Shown in pieces: positions 16,370-24,519 of a DNA stretch of 64,000 nucleotides (within the stretch, counting starts at the first letter, position 1; each line of letters starts with the position of its first letter). The stretch comes from Novosphingobium sp. PhB165. GTDB lineage: Bacteria > Pseudomonadota > Alphaproteobacteria > Sphingomonadales > Sphingomonadaceae. The notes beneath the pieces are model-generated. The model was not told the DNA's origin, searched no databases, and was given only the letters and a program-made list of their open reading frames with translations. The stretch is from NCBI RefSeq assembly GCF_004341845.1, contig NZ_SLVB01000001.1, forward strand, positions 1,054,001 through 1,118,000, read 5' to 3'. A program made the position numbers and the translations under genes.

Positions 16370-17764
16370 GTGCCGCAAGCCCGCCGCACGGTTCCGGTGC
16401 GGCGATCCCTTGCCTCCTTTGCGAACGGAACTCCATTGCCTCTCGCGGATCACCTCCGGACCTTCCAGAAGTCCGTACCCGGTATCGACCAATCGCTGGA
16501 CATGGCCCGCCGCCGCGCCGCCACCGTGATCGGCGCCATCCTGCTTGGCCTCGTTGCGATCCTGTTCGCGTGGATGGGCGACCTTGCCCAGAAGATCTTC
16601 AGCCAGTTCCAGGCCGAGCACCGGTTCGCACCGCTGGTACTCACGCCGCTGGTCTTCGCCGCCACGGTGGCGATCGCCCATCGCTGGGCTCCGGGAGCGC
16701 GAGGCTCCGGCATTCCGCAAGTCATGGCGGCCGGGCAGGATCTTGAACTTACCCGTTCGCGGTTGCTTGCCCTGCCCACCGCCGTCACCAAGCTGCTGCT
16801 GACAACGGTGATGCTGCTGGCCGGCGCCTCGGTGGGACGCGAGGGGCCCACGGTGCAAGTGGCCGCCTCGATCATGGTGACCTGCCATCGCATCCTGCGC
16901 GTGCCGATCTCGGCCGGCGTGCTCATCGCCGGGGGCGCGGCAGGTGTTGCCGCCGCTTTCAATACGCCGCTGGCCGGTGTCGTCTTCGCCATCGAGGAAC
17001 TGGCGGCCGCTTTCGAGCAGAAAGTCGCCGTACTGGTCATGGGCGCCGTCGTCATTTCGGGCCTCGTCAGCCTCGCGGTGGCGGGCGACTATGTCTATTT
17101 CGGCACGATGCGCGAGACGCTGGGCGTGGTCCCGGTGCTGCTGGTGACGCCGGTTGCGGGAATCGCAGGCGGCGTGCTGGGCGGGCTGTTCTCGCGCACA
17201 TTGCTGGCTTTCGCGCGTAGCGCCCATCCCACATTCCTGGCCGTGCGGCGACGCCCGGTGTTGCTCGCCCTCGCCTGCGGGTTCGTGGTCTCGGTGGTGG
17301 GCGTGGTGAGCGGCGGATCGACCTGGGGCACCGGCTACGAAACCACCCGCCACATGATCGAAGGGCACGGCACCGCCTCTCCCTGGTTCGGCCCCGCCAA
17401 GTTCCTGGCGACCGCCGCCACGGCGGTCTCAGGTGCGCCGGGGGGCATTTTTGCGCCCTCACTCTCGGTCGGCGCCGGGCTCGGGCAATTGCTCGCCTAC
17501 GGCTTCCCCGACTATCCGATGCCGGCCATCGTGCTGCTGGGCATGGTCGGCTATTTCGTCGGCGTGGTGCGCGCGCCGCTGACCGCCGTCATCATCCTGA
17601 TGGAGACGACGGCCAGCCGGGGGATGATCGTGCCATTGTTTCTGACCGCGATCATCGCGGATGGTGCAAGCACGCTGGTCTGCAAGGAAAAACTCTACCA
17701 CGGCCTCTCGAAGGGCTTCGCGCGGCCGAAGCATCCGGACGACGCCGAGCCGGTGCATAGCTGA
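16370..17764 (+). CDS. ClC-family chloride channel or H+/Cl- antiporter
   Basis: Inner-membrane ClC protein of about 464 residues. Filter motifs are seen as GSGIPQV (helix D region), GREGPTVQ (helix F) and GAPGGIFAPSLSVGAG (helix N). The helix D position has Gly-Ser-Gly-Ile-Pro as in chloride-selective members. At the gating-glutamate position the Glu in GREGP is present. No CBS domains are attached. The start is uncertain: the first ~30 residues are not typical. A bidirectional terminator follows. Confidence 0.9.
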   Translation: MPQARRTVPVRRSLASFANGTPLPLADHLRTFQKSVPGIDQSLDMARRRAATVIGAILLGLVAILFAWMGDLAQKIFSQFQAEHRFAPLVLTPLVFAATVAIAHRWAPGARGSGIPQVMAAGQDLELTRSRLLALPTAVTKLLLTTVMLLAGASVGREGPTVQVAASIMVTCHRILRVPISAGVLIAGGAAGVAAAFNTPLAGVVFAIEELAAAFEQKVAVLVMGAVVISGLVSLAVAGDYVYFGTMRETLGVVPVLLVTPVAGIAGGVLGGLFSRTLLAFARSAHPTFLAVRRRPVLLALACGFVVSVVGVVSGGSTWGTGYETTRHMIEGHGTASPWFGPAKFLATAATAVSGAPGGIFAPSLSVGAGLGQLLAYGFPDYPMPAIVLLGMVGYFVGVVRAPLTAVIILMETTASRGMIVPLFLTAIIADGASTLVCKEKLYHGLSKGFARPKHPDDAEPVHS

Positions 17765-17809
17765 TTCGCACGCCGGCACCGACTGTCCGGCCCGCGTGAG
17801 ACCAAAACA

Positions 17810-17850
17810 CGAAAAACCCCGCTAAGGTCAAAGCCTTGCGGGGTTTTTCG
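17810..17850. terminator. Bidirectional terminator between the ClC gene and the tRNA-Arg array
   Basis: A perfect 13-bp stem, CGAAAAACCCCGC / GCGGGGTTTTTCG, carries A and T runs on opposite sides. It can end the ClC transcript on the plus strand and the tRNA array on the minus strand. Confidence 0.9.
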
Positions 17851-17865
17851 TATGTCGCTGGCAAT

Positions 17866-17942
17866 TGGTGCGCCCGGAACGATTCGAACGTCCGACCCTC
17901 AGATTCGTAGTCTGATGCTCTATCCAGCTGAGCTACGGGCGC
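17866..17942 (-). tRNA. tRNA-Arg (anticodon ACG), copy 1
   Basis: 77 nt including an encoded CCA. The reverse complement begins GCGCCCGTAGCTCAGCTGGA, has the anticodon loop CTACGAA (ACG), a T-arm GTTCGAATC, and a 3' end pairing with GCGCCCG. It is identical to the two neighbouring copies. ACG arginine tRNAs are edited to ICG by TadA and read CGU, CGC and CGA. It is the last unit before the terminator. Confidence 0.97.
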
Positions 17943-18000
17943 ACAGATTGCCTATGTATCCAACCATCAACACAAAGCCGCGAAAACTCCCGAAGGAGAA

Positions 18001-18077
18001 TGGTGCGCCCGGAACGATTCGAACGTCCGACCCTCAGATTCGTAGTCTGATGCTCTATCCAGCTGAGCTACGGGCGC
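18001..18077 (-). tRNA. tRNA-Arg (anticodon ACG), copy 2
   Basis: Identical 77-nt sequence to copies 1 and 3, with CCA encoded. It is separated from copy 1 by a 58-bp spacer that is clearly related to the spacer before copy 3. Confidence 0.97.
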
Positions 18078-18134
18078 AAAGTGCTTTATGTATCCATCCA
18101 CCAACACGAAGCCACAAAGACCCCAGAAGGAGAA

Positions 18135-18211
18135 TGGTGCGCCCGGAACGATTCGAACGTCCGACCCTCAGATTCGTAGTCTGATGCTCTATCCAGCTGA
18201 GCTACGGGCGC
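18135..18211 (-). tRNA. tRNA-Arg (anticodon ACG), copy 3
   Basis: Identical 77-nt sequence. On the transcribed strand it is the first of the three, so the array promoter should lie at about 18212-18260, next to the 3' end of the mutT-like gene. Confidence 0.97.
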
Positions 18212-18255
18212 GTTGGAGAGGCGCCAATAGGAGGGGATTCTCACCTCGTCAACGC

Positions 18256-18657
18256 CTATATCGCACTCAGGTGAAGGAATTTGCACAGCGCCGCCGCCAG
18301 CGGATAATCGAGCGGCGGCATTGTCAGGCCCGGAACCGCATCCGGGGCATACCAGTCCAGCATTTCCGCCTCATGCGCATGCGGCTCCCCCTGCCATTCC
18401 CGGCAAACGTAAAGAAGTATGACAAGCGAACGCGCGCCTGCATGCGCGCCCGCGTGCCCGCTCGCGAAGGCTACCGGCACCAGGGATTCAGCGTGGAGCG
18501 CCAGCCCCAACTCCTCCTCCAGCTCGCGAACGGCGGCTTGCTCGGGCGTTTCACCGGGCTCCACCTTCCCGCCCGGAAATTCCCAGAGTCCGCCATGCGC
18601 GCTCTTCAAAGGTCTCTGCTGCATCAGCACGCGCCCGTCCGCGCGTATCAGCGCCAC
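18256..18657 (-). CDS. mutT: MutT-type Nudix hydrolase (8-oxo-dGTP diphosphatase)
   Basis: Nudix box G-x5-E-x7-REU-x-E-E-x-G-U is seen as GKVEPGETPEQAAVRELEEELG. The length of 133 fits MutT, which clears oxidised dGTP from the pool. The annotated GTG at 18657 probably loses the first strand: in-frame codons upstream read PLLVVA, the usual MutT N-terminus, but no ATG, GTG or TTG is available there, so a CTG start or a longer leader is possible. It lies just upstream of the tRNA-Arg array on the same strand. Confidence 0.85.
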   Translation of the reverse strand: MALIRADGRVLMQQRPLKSAHGGLWEFPGGKVEPGETPEQAAVRELEEELGLALHAESLVPVAFASGHAGAHAGARSLVILLYVCREWQGEPHAHEAEMLDWYAPDAVPGLTMPPLDYPLAAALCKFLHLSAI

Positions 18658-18771
18658 GGCGACAACCAGCAGCGGTGTAAAAGAATTTTCCAGCTTCGAT
18701 ATCCTTCTTAGGAACTCATTAACGCCAAGATGGCATTTCCTCGATTGATCTGGCGAACTGTAGGGTTGCTC

Positions 18772-18960
18772 ATGACTATCCGATCGATCGGCATCCGTAT
18801 TCTCAAGGACAATACAGCCGCGACCGCCGTAGAATATGGCCTCATCTTGGCCCTCATCGTAATTGCGATGATCGTTGCCTTAAACGGCGTCGCCAATGAG
18901 ACCGTCGGCATGTGGAATACCATTTCTTCGAAGTCAGCTACTGCAATTGAAGCCAGCTAA
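18772..18960 (+). CDS. Flp/Fap-type pilin, divergent copy
   Basis: Class IVb prepilin of 62 residues. The processing region reads NTA|ATAVEYGL followed by a hydrophobic helix (LILALIVIAMIVALNGV). Glu at +5 and Tyr at +6 are kept, but the usual Gly at -1 is Ala. Codon use is less GC-biased than in the second pilin. The ATG at 18772 gives the normal short leader. No tad secretion genes are in the window. Confidence 0.85.
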   Translation: MTIRSIGIRILKDNTAATAVEYGLILALIVIAMIVALNGVANETVGMWNTISSKSATAIEAS

Positions 18961-19087
18961 GAACAACGCGAACTTAAGCATTTTTCAACACTTCATCTCT
19001 AAAAACGAAATTGTCCGAAGCGCTGAAGCAAGACGCCAGGCGGGAAGGACCGGGTACATGAAGACTGCTTACATCAGGAGACATACC

Positions 19088-19261
19088 ATGAAGTTTCTCG
19101 CCAAGCTGCGTCGCAATGAAGAAGGCGCCACCGCTATCGAATACGGCCTGATTGCCGCTCTGATCGCCGTTGCCGCGATCGCCGCTCTCCAGGGCATGGG
19201 CTCGCAGCTCACCTCGACCTTCAACAAGACCTCGTCGGCCATGGGCACGACGACCTCGTAA
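19088..19261 (+). CDS. flp: Flp/Fap-type pilin, canonical copy
   Basis: Class IVb prepilin of 57 residues with canonical processing site EEG|ATAIEYGL and helix IAALIAVAAIAALQGMG. After cleavage by TadV/CpaA-type peptidase it would form the Tad/Flp adhesive pilus. AGGAGA precedes the ATG, codons are strongly biased to abundant ones, and a terminator follows at once, all suggesting high expression as a single gene. Confidence 0.93.
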   Translation: MKFLAKLRRNEEGATAIEYGLIAALIAVAAIAALQGMGSQLTSTFNKTSSAMGTTTS

Positions 19262-19284
19262 GAAGCTTTCGAGCTAAACGGTTC

Positions 19285-19315
19285 GGGGCGGCAGGCACAA
19301 CCTGCCGCCCCTTTC
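19285..19315 (+). terminator. Rho-independent terminator after the flp pilin
   Basis: The perfect 11-bp stem GGGGCGGCAGG / CCTGCCGCCCC with a five-base loop and TTT begins 24 bp after the stop codon. Confidence 0.9.
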
Positions 19316-19559
19316 CGTTTGTGGCCCACGCAGAGGCCCTGACAAGACCCGTGGGACACCCGCGGGTCTTGTATTATGCAGCGAGTTTGGCCTTCTATCC
19401 GGGCTCCGGCCAAGCGCCCGGCTACAGGCCGTAGAGCTCTGGAAAGTGGTCCGCCCGCCCTCAGGAAAGGTCATGCCCGCCGCCGACGATGGGAAAGTGT
19501 CGCCCAGCTTGACAGCACCCCCCCTCGGGACGAAGCCCCCCCCCTCAGCAGAGATAGCC

Positions 19560-20453
19560 TTAGCCGCGCCGGGCCAGCGGGTGCCGCGCGTTGACGAGGG
19601 CCACCAGCCGCGCGCTCTCGACATGCGTGTAAATCTGCGTGGTGGCGATGTCCGCATGGCCGAGCAGTGTCTGCAACACGCGCAAGTCCGCGCCGCCTTC
19701 CAGCAGATGCGTGGCGAAGGCATGGCGCAGCACGTGGGGCGAGACTCGCTCGGGATCGAGCCCGGCACGCGCCGCCAGTTCGCGCAGAAGCTGGAACAGC
19801 CGCACCCGCGTGAGATGGCCGCTCTCCCCGCGCGAGGGGAAGAGATGCCGAGAGGTACCCTTCCTCACCGCCAACCACCGTGACAGCACGGCGCGCGCCC
19901 GAGTGCTGACCGGCACCATCCGCTGTTGCCCGCCCTTACCCGTAACGTGGAGGAACGGCGCATCGCGCGGCACCGCCGTGACCGGCAGCGAGACCAGTTC
20001 GCTCGCGCGCAGGCCGGAGCCGTAAAGCAATTCGAGCAAGGCCAGCAGGCGCACCGATTCGGGCCGGTCTCCCGCAGCCTCCTCTTCCGCTTGTGTCAGG
20101 AAGCGCTCGACTTCATCGCGCGAGAGAACGCGCGGCAGCGGACGCCGTGCTCGCGCACGCGGCAAGGCGGGGGAAGGATCGTCCTCGCGCAGCCCTTCAT
20201 CGACAAGAAAGCCGTAAAACTGCCGTAATGCCGAGCAGCGCCGCGCGAGCGTCGCGGGCGAAACCGCACTCCACGCCTCGCCCAGTGAGGCGAGCGCATC
20301 GCCATCGGCCATGACGAGATCGCCCAGTTCGTCGGCCGCCGCATCGAGATCGCGGCGATAGGCCGCCAGCGTATTGGCGGCCGCCCCGCGCTCGGCGGCG
20401 AGCATGGTGAGGAAGCGCTCGGGCGCGCCGACCGGCGAGCCGCGCGACGTCAC
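19560..20453 (-). CDS. xerD: Tyrosine recombinase XerD
   Basis: Site-specific recombinase acting with XerC at dif to resolve chromosome dimers. 297 residues. A SAM-like N-terminal domain precedes the catalytic set Arg-149 (GSGLRASEL), Lys-173, His-240 and Arg-243 (SPHVLRHAFATHLL), His-266 and nucleophile Tyr-275. Length and lack of accessory domains argue for a housekeeping Xer rather than an integrase. Assignment to XerD rather than XerC rests on the aroK-aroB neighbourhood seen in other alphaproteobacteria. It starts 4 bp after the 623-aa gene. Confidence 0.88.
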   Translation of the reverse strand: MTSRGSPVGAPERFLTMLAAERGAAANTLAAYRRDLDAAADELGDLVMADGDALASLGEAWSAVSPATLARRCSALRQFYGFLVDEGLREDDPSPALPRARARRPLPRVLSRDEVERFLTQAEEEAAGDRPESVRLLALLELLYGSGLRASELVSLPVTAVPRDAPFLHVTGKGGQQRMVPVSTRARAVLSRWLAVRKGTSRHLFPSRGESGHLTRVRLFQLLRELAARAGLDPERVSPHVLRHAFATHLLEGGADLRVLQTLLGHADIATTQIYTHVESARLVALVNARHPLARRG

Positions 20454-20457
20454 CGGA

Positions 20458-22329
20458 TCAGGCCCGCGCCACGGCCTCGGCCGCGATCATCCGCGCATCG
20501 GCCTCAAGCCCCACGGTGCGCAGCGCCGAGACGATGTGGAAGAGATACCGCGGCGTCATCCGGTGCCAGTCGTCACCCTGCATGCCAAGCCCGGCAAGCA
20601 GCACCACGCCGGCGGAATCGCCATTGGCAGCAGCGCGGTCAAGCGCGGCGGTGTAGCGGGTGCTGCTATCCAGCCCCAGCCCCAGTTGGCCGGAAAGGCT
20701 GCCTGCATCGCTCGAATCGATGCGCCCCAGCGCCGCCAGACCGGCAACGAGGAAAGCACTGCGGCGCTTGTCGGTGCTGTTGTCGGCATCAATATAGGTG
20801 TTCACCGGACTGGCCCCGACCGTGCGAATGCGGCCCGGAGCGGCAAGAACCAGCAACGCCCAGCCCTGACTGCCCGAAGCCACCACCGGCGACCAGGCCA
20901 GCGCGTTGGAATCGAATCCGGCCGCCAGCATCGAGGTCAGCAGCGCCGGAGCCTGATCCTCCATATCCTTGGTGGGCGCGATGCGTGCAGCAGCAGCGGC
21001 GGTCAGCACCTGCCGCGCATAAACGGCATCGGCGCCATTGGCCCCGTTCCACAAGCTCTGCATCGCCGAGAAGCGCGCGGAGGGATCCTCCAGCACATAG
21101 GCATTGCGCAGGGTTTCCGCACGCTGTTGCCAGTCGCCGGTCACTTCGGGATCGGAATAGAGCTGGCCGTAGAGGTCGACCATCGCCGCATTCGACAGCA
21201 CGCCGCTGGAACCGGCGTGATCGGCCGCGGCGGCGCGGCGCTCTAGCCCGACCATCGGCGCAAGCGCGGTCATCGCATTATAAAGCGGATCGGCATCGGC
21301 CATGGCACTGTCCGGCGGCGTCAGGCCGACGGCATTGGCCAGTCCGAAGCGCCAGGGCGTCATCGTCGTGACACCGTCCCACTCGATCGTCACCGCCTTG
21401 CGCGAACGACCTGCGGCCCCGGCGTATTTCTGTGCAAGCAGCAGATCGATGCGCTCCATCGAACCGTGCACGCGCATCTTGTCGAGCTTCGCCATGGCCG
21501 AAGCGCCACTGCCGCGGAATGCCTCGCAGATCGCCTTGGCCGCATCCCACTGCGCATCGTCGCGCAGCGAACCCACGGACGAGAAGACCGGGCAAAGACC
21601 GGTGAAATCGGCCGCGCGCTGGTATGTCTCGAACGCCTGGTCGCCGAGTTCCGGCGTGTAATTGGCAATGTCGATATCCTGCAACACGGCGCGCGCGGCA
21701 TCGCTTTCGCCCATGCGCAGCAGCAGTGCCACGCGCAGTGCAAGGAAGCGCTGCGGGCTCATCCCGGCAGGCGGGGCAAGGCGCGAGATCAGCGCACGGC
21801 GGAGCAGGATATGCCCCCAGCGCGACACCAGTTGGCCCTGATTGGCCGCCAGCGCCGCTTCCACCACAGAGGCATTCTGCGATCCCAGCGAGGCGGCAGG
21901 CAGGCCGCCTTCGCTGTCATCCATCAGGCCGATCTGCTCCATCGAGCGACGCGCCTGCGGCGGCATGTCGAGATCGATCTTGTTGCCGAGCAGATCCTCG
22001 AAATCCTCGGGCGACATGCGCTCAAGCTCTTCGAGCGTGGGCACGCGGGTCAGCCCGCCCTGACCGAGAAGCGCGGGAATCGCCGCTCCCGCATCGACAG
22101 CCGCAGGCGCGGTACCGGGAATCGGCTGCACCATGGGCGTGGAAATCGCACGCGGCGCGGCGGTGTTGCCGGCCGCAGCCGGTGCCGCAGCGGGCGTAGG
22201 TGTGGGCGTGGGTTCCTCGAAACCCTTGGGCAGAAGCGATTCGGGCGCATCCTGCGCCACCGCCCATACCGACGTGAGCGCAAGAGCGGTGCCGACCAAG
22301 ACATGCCAGGCGCGGATACGGGAATTCAT
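20458..22329 (-). CDS. Large exported alpha-helical protein, 623 aa, unknown function
   Basis: A signal peptide of about 25 residues (cleavage near VWAVAQ) leads to a Pro/Thr/Ala-rich linker (EEPTPTPTPAAAP) and a long Ala/Leu-rich helical region (about 150-620) with repeating ~35-residue helix pairs that look like TPR or Sel1-type scaffolding. No catalytic motif is visible. Its ATG overlaps the stop of the 52-aa membrane protein (ATGA) and it is followed 4 bp later by xerD, so the three genes form one operon. A scaffold or envelope role is an inference. Confidence 0.75.
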   Translation of the reverse strand: MNSRIRAWHVLVGTALALTSVWAVAQDAPESLLPKGFEEPTPTPTPAAAPAAAGNTAAPRAISTPMVQPIPGTAPAAVDAGAAIPALLGQGGLTRVPTLEELERMSPEDFEDLLGNKIDLDMPPQARRSMEQIGLMDDSEGGLPAASLGSQNASVVEAALAANQGQLVSRWGHILLRRALISRLAPPAGMSPQRFLALRVALLLRMGESDAARAVLQDIDIANYTPELGDQAFETYQRAADFTGLCPVFSSVGSLRDDAQWDAAKAICEAFRGSGASAMAKLDKMRVHGSMERIDLLLAQKYAGAAGRSRKAVTIEWDGVTTMTPWRFGLANAVGLTPPDSAMADADPLYNAMTALAPMVGLERRAAAADHAGSSGVLSNAAMVDLYGQLYSDPEVTGDWQQRAETLRNAYVLEDPSARFSAMQSLWNGANGADAVYARQVLTAAAAARIAPTKDMEDQAPALLTSMLAAGFDSNALAWSPVVASGSQGWALLVLAAPGRIRTVGASPVNTYIDADNSTDKRRSAFLVAGLAALGRIDSSDAGSLSGQLGLGLDSSTRYTAALDRAAANGDSAGVVLLAGLGMQGDDWHRMTPRYLFHIVSALRTVGLEADARMIAAEAVARA

Positions 22330-22484
22330 CGCGGAAGCTCCGGAACAGACACCGGCTGAACGATATCGCGGATCTGCCGGCGACCACCGTCAGCCCAGGC
22401 CATGCCCCCGACAACCACCACAATCGCGACGACCACAGCCGCAGTCACGCCCGGAAGCCTTCGCCTGCCCTTTGGTATCGTCAC
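22326..22484 (-). CDS. 52-aa single-pass membrane protein, first gene of the xerD operon
   Basis: A GTG start at 22484 with GAAGGAAGG just upstream gives a basic N-terminus (TIPKGRRRLPG), one transmembrane helix of very high Val/Ala content (about 13-30) and a short periplasmic tail ending PVSVPELPR. The TGA overlaps the ATG of the exported 623-aa protein, which is strong evidence of coupling. Topology is N-in, C-out. I do not recognise the family. Confidence 0.7.
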   Translation of the reverse strand: MTIPKGRRRLPGVTAAVVVAIVVVVGGMAWADGGRRQIRDIVQPVSVPELPR

Positions 22485-22542
22485 TCACCTTCCTTCACCG
22501 ATGCTTGCGCTGCGACCTAGCGCAACTATAGGCGGTGGGGCA

Positions 22543-23118
22543 ATGGACGTTCAACAGACCCGCTTTTCCGCGCAAGAAATTGCCGCTCTCGCCCGGCGGA
22601 TCGACAGGCCTATCGTGCTGGTCGGCATGATGGGCGTGGGCAAGTCCAGCGTGGGCAAGCGGCTGGCCACCCTGCTCGAATTTCCCTTCGTCGATGCGGA
22701 CGAGGAAATCGAACGCTCGGCGCAGATGACGATCCCCGAGATCTTCGAAACCTATGGCGAGGCCTATTTCCGCGACGGTGAGCGCCGCGTGATCGCGCGC
22801 CTGCTGGGAGCGGGCCTAGCACCGTGTGTCGTCGCTACCGGCGGCGGGGCCTTCTGCAATGAAGAGACGCGCGCGCTGATCCTCGATCATGCTATCACTG
22901 TCTGGCTCGACAGCGAGGTGGACACGCTGGTCGAACGCACCGCGCGCAAGGACAATCGCCCGCTGCTGCAAGGCGGCGAGCCGCGCGAAATTCTGGCGCG
23001 CCTGCGCGAGGATCGCCGGCCGCACTACGCACAGGCACCGATTCACGTGGTCAGCGCCAGCGGACCGCACGTCCAGACGATCAACAAGGTACTTCAGGGA
23101 CTCTCGCAATGGCTGTGA
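22543..23118 (+). CDS. aroK: Shikimate kinase
   Basis: Phosphorylates shikimate at O3 in the chorismate pathway. 191 residues. Walker A GMMGVGKSS is at 28-36, shikimate-binding DADEEIE follows the second strand, GGGAFC is the substrate Gly-rich loop, and RPLL lies in the lid. The ATG at 22543 follows GGTGGGG. The 3' end overlaps aroB by 10 bases. It is divergent from the xerD operon, with start codons only 58 bp apart. Confidence 0.95.
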   Translation: MDVQQTRFSAQEIAALARRIDRPIVLVGMMGVGKSSVGKRLATLLEFPFVDADEEIERSAQMTIPEIFETYGEAYFRDGERRVIARLLGAGLAPCVVATGGGAFCNEETRALILDHAITVWLDSEVDTLVERTARKDNRPLLQGGEPREILARLREDRRPHYAQAPIHVVSASGPHVQTINKVLQGLSQWL

Positions 23119-24224
23119 TCTCCGTCGACATCGCTGGACGCCCCTACGAAGTGCGCGTGAGCGCCGGGCTGCTGGCCGAACTCGTGCCGAACTGCCGGGG
23201 ACTGCTGCGCAAGCGCGGCGTGCCGATCGTCACCGACAGCAATGTCCACGCCGCATGGGGAGGCGTGATCGAAGCCTCGCTGCGCGAGAACGGGCACGAG
23301 CCGCACTGGCGCATCCTCCCTGCGGGCGAGGGAACCAAGTCGTGGGAAGAACTGGCCGCTACGGTCAACTGGCTGCTCGAACTCGGCGTCGAGCGCGGGG
23401 ACAGCGTGATCGCGCTGGGCGGCGGCGTCATCGGCGATCTCACCGGCTTCTGCGCCTCCGTGCTCAAGCGCGGCTGCAAGTTCATCCAGGTGCCCACCAC
23501 GCTGCTGGCGCAAGTCGATTCGAGCGTCGGCGGCAAGACCGCGATCAATACCCCCGCCGGCAAGAACCTGGTGGGCGCGTTCCACCAGCCCTCGCTGGTC
23601 CTGGCCGATCTCTCCGCGCTTGAAACCCTGCCCCGGCGCGAACTGCTGGCAGGCTATGCCGAAGTCGTGAAATACGGCCTTATCGACGATGCGGACTTCT
23701 TCGCCTGGTGCGATGCGCATGGCGCGGCAATGATCGATGGCGACGCCTCACTGCGCGAATATGCCGTGGCCCATTCGGTGGCGAGCAAGGCCCGAATCGT
23801 TGCCGAGGACGAATTCGAGACCACCGGCAAGCGCGCCCTGCTCAACCTTGGCCACACTTTCGGCCATGCGCTGGAGGCCGAGACCGGCTTTTCGAACCGC
23901 CTGCTGCACGGCGAAGGCGTCGCGCTGGGCATGGTACTTGCCGCCCGCTATTCGGCGCGCAAGGGCCTTATGCCGCAGGCCACCGCCGAGCATGTCGCCC
24001 GTCATATCGGCGAGATCGGACTGCCCGCGAGCCTCGCGGCGCTGGGCCTCGATTGCGACGGCAAAGCGCTGGTGGATCACATGCTCCACGACAAGAAGAT
24101 GGACGCAGGCACCCTGCCCTTCCTGCTGATGAAGGGCATCGGCCAGACTTATCTGGACCGCGAAGTCTCGCTTGAGGACGTGGCCCAGTTCCTCGACGCA
24201 GAACTGGCGCGCAGCCCGGCCTGA
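23109..24224 (+). CDS. aroB: 3-dehydroquinate synthase
   Basis: NAD- and metal-dependent enzyme converting DAHP to 3-dehydroquinate. 371 residues. Seen are the NAD-binding GGGVIGDLTGF, the QVDSSVGGKTAIN active-site segment, the metal ligand region AEVVKYG and NLGHTFGHALE, and HGEGVALGM. It is translationally coupled to aroK, the standard order. Confidence 0.96.
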   Translation: MAVISVDIAGRPYEVRVSAGLLAELVPNCRGLLRKRGVPIVTDSNVHAAWGGVIEASLRENGHEPHWRILPAGEGTKSWEELAATVNWLLELGVERGDSVIALGGGVIGDLTGFCASVLKRGCKFIQVPTTLLAQVDSSVGGKTAINTPAGKNLVGAFHQPSLVLADLSALETLPRRELLAGYAEVVKYGLIDDADFFAWCDAHGAAMIDGDASLREYAVAHSVASKARIVAEDEFETTGKRALLNLGHTFGHALEAETGFSNRLLHGEGVALGMVLAARYSARKGLMPQATAEHVARHIGEIGLPASLAALGLDCDGKALVDHMLHDKKMDAGTLPFLLMKGIGQTYLDREVSLEDVAQFLDAELARSPA

Positions 24225-24249
24225 CCGGGCGCGGTTTCGGCGTTTTTCG

Positions 24250-24275
24250 GGAACTTCGATGGCGGGACGCGCGTC
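24250..24275 (+). promoter_or_regulatory. Candidate EcfG-type promoter (GGAAC-N17-CGTC)
   Basis: GGAAC at 24250-24254 and CGTC at 24272-24275 fit the alphaproteobacterial general-stress sigma factor pattern (GGAAC, 16-17 bp, CGTT), with one mismatch at the last base. It lies 32 bp before the DUF3008 start, a plausible distance. Confidence 0.4.
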
Positions 24276-24307
24276 CTTCCTTGCATCACGGCAAGGGAGA
24301 GACCGCC

Positions 24308-24493
24308 ATGCCCGCCAAGTCCAAAGCCCAGCAGAAAGCCGCCGGTGCGGCCCTCTCCGCCAAGCGCGGAGAGACGGCGAAGAGCGCGCTCAAAGGCGCC
24401 TCGCGCGAGATGGTCGATTCGATGAGCGAGAAGCAGCTTGAAAAGCTTGCCGCCACCAAGCGGAAGGGCAAGCCCGAGCACGTCAAAAGCTGA
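24308..24493 (+). CDS. DUF3008-family small basic protein
   Basis: 61 residues beginning MPAKSKAQQKAAGAAL and ending KRKGKPEHVKS, with MSEKQLEKLAATKRKG between. This is the DUF3008 pattern and covers the whole protein. It is very Lys-rich and without a membrane segment, so a cytosolic nucleic-acid-binding or stress-protective role is possible but unproven. AAGGGAGAG precedes the ATG at 24308. The possible EcfG promoter upstream would place it in the general stress regulon. Confidence 0.88.
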   Translation: MPAKSKAQQKAAGAALSAKRGETAKSALKGASREMVDSMSEKQLEKLAATKRKGKPEHVKS

Positions 24494-24519
24494 CGAGCTA
24501 AGCAGCGGAATCCGACGCC

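Larger units (their letters stand above)
17866..18211 (-). repeat. Tandem triplication of a ~135-bp tRNA-Arg unit
   Basis: Three tRNA genes at steps of 135 and 134 bp. The two spacers (17943-18000 and 18078-18134) share TATGTATCCA, CAACAC and GAAGGAGAA in register, so the unit duplicated as tRNA plus spacer. Spacers have diverged while the tRNAs stayed identical. Confidence 0.9.

Noticed and set aside
17866..18211. tRNA-Arg array considered as an integration site for a genomic island
   Set aside because: No integrase, att duplication or foreign genes flank it. The nearby XerD is a housekeeping type.
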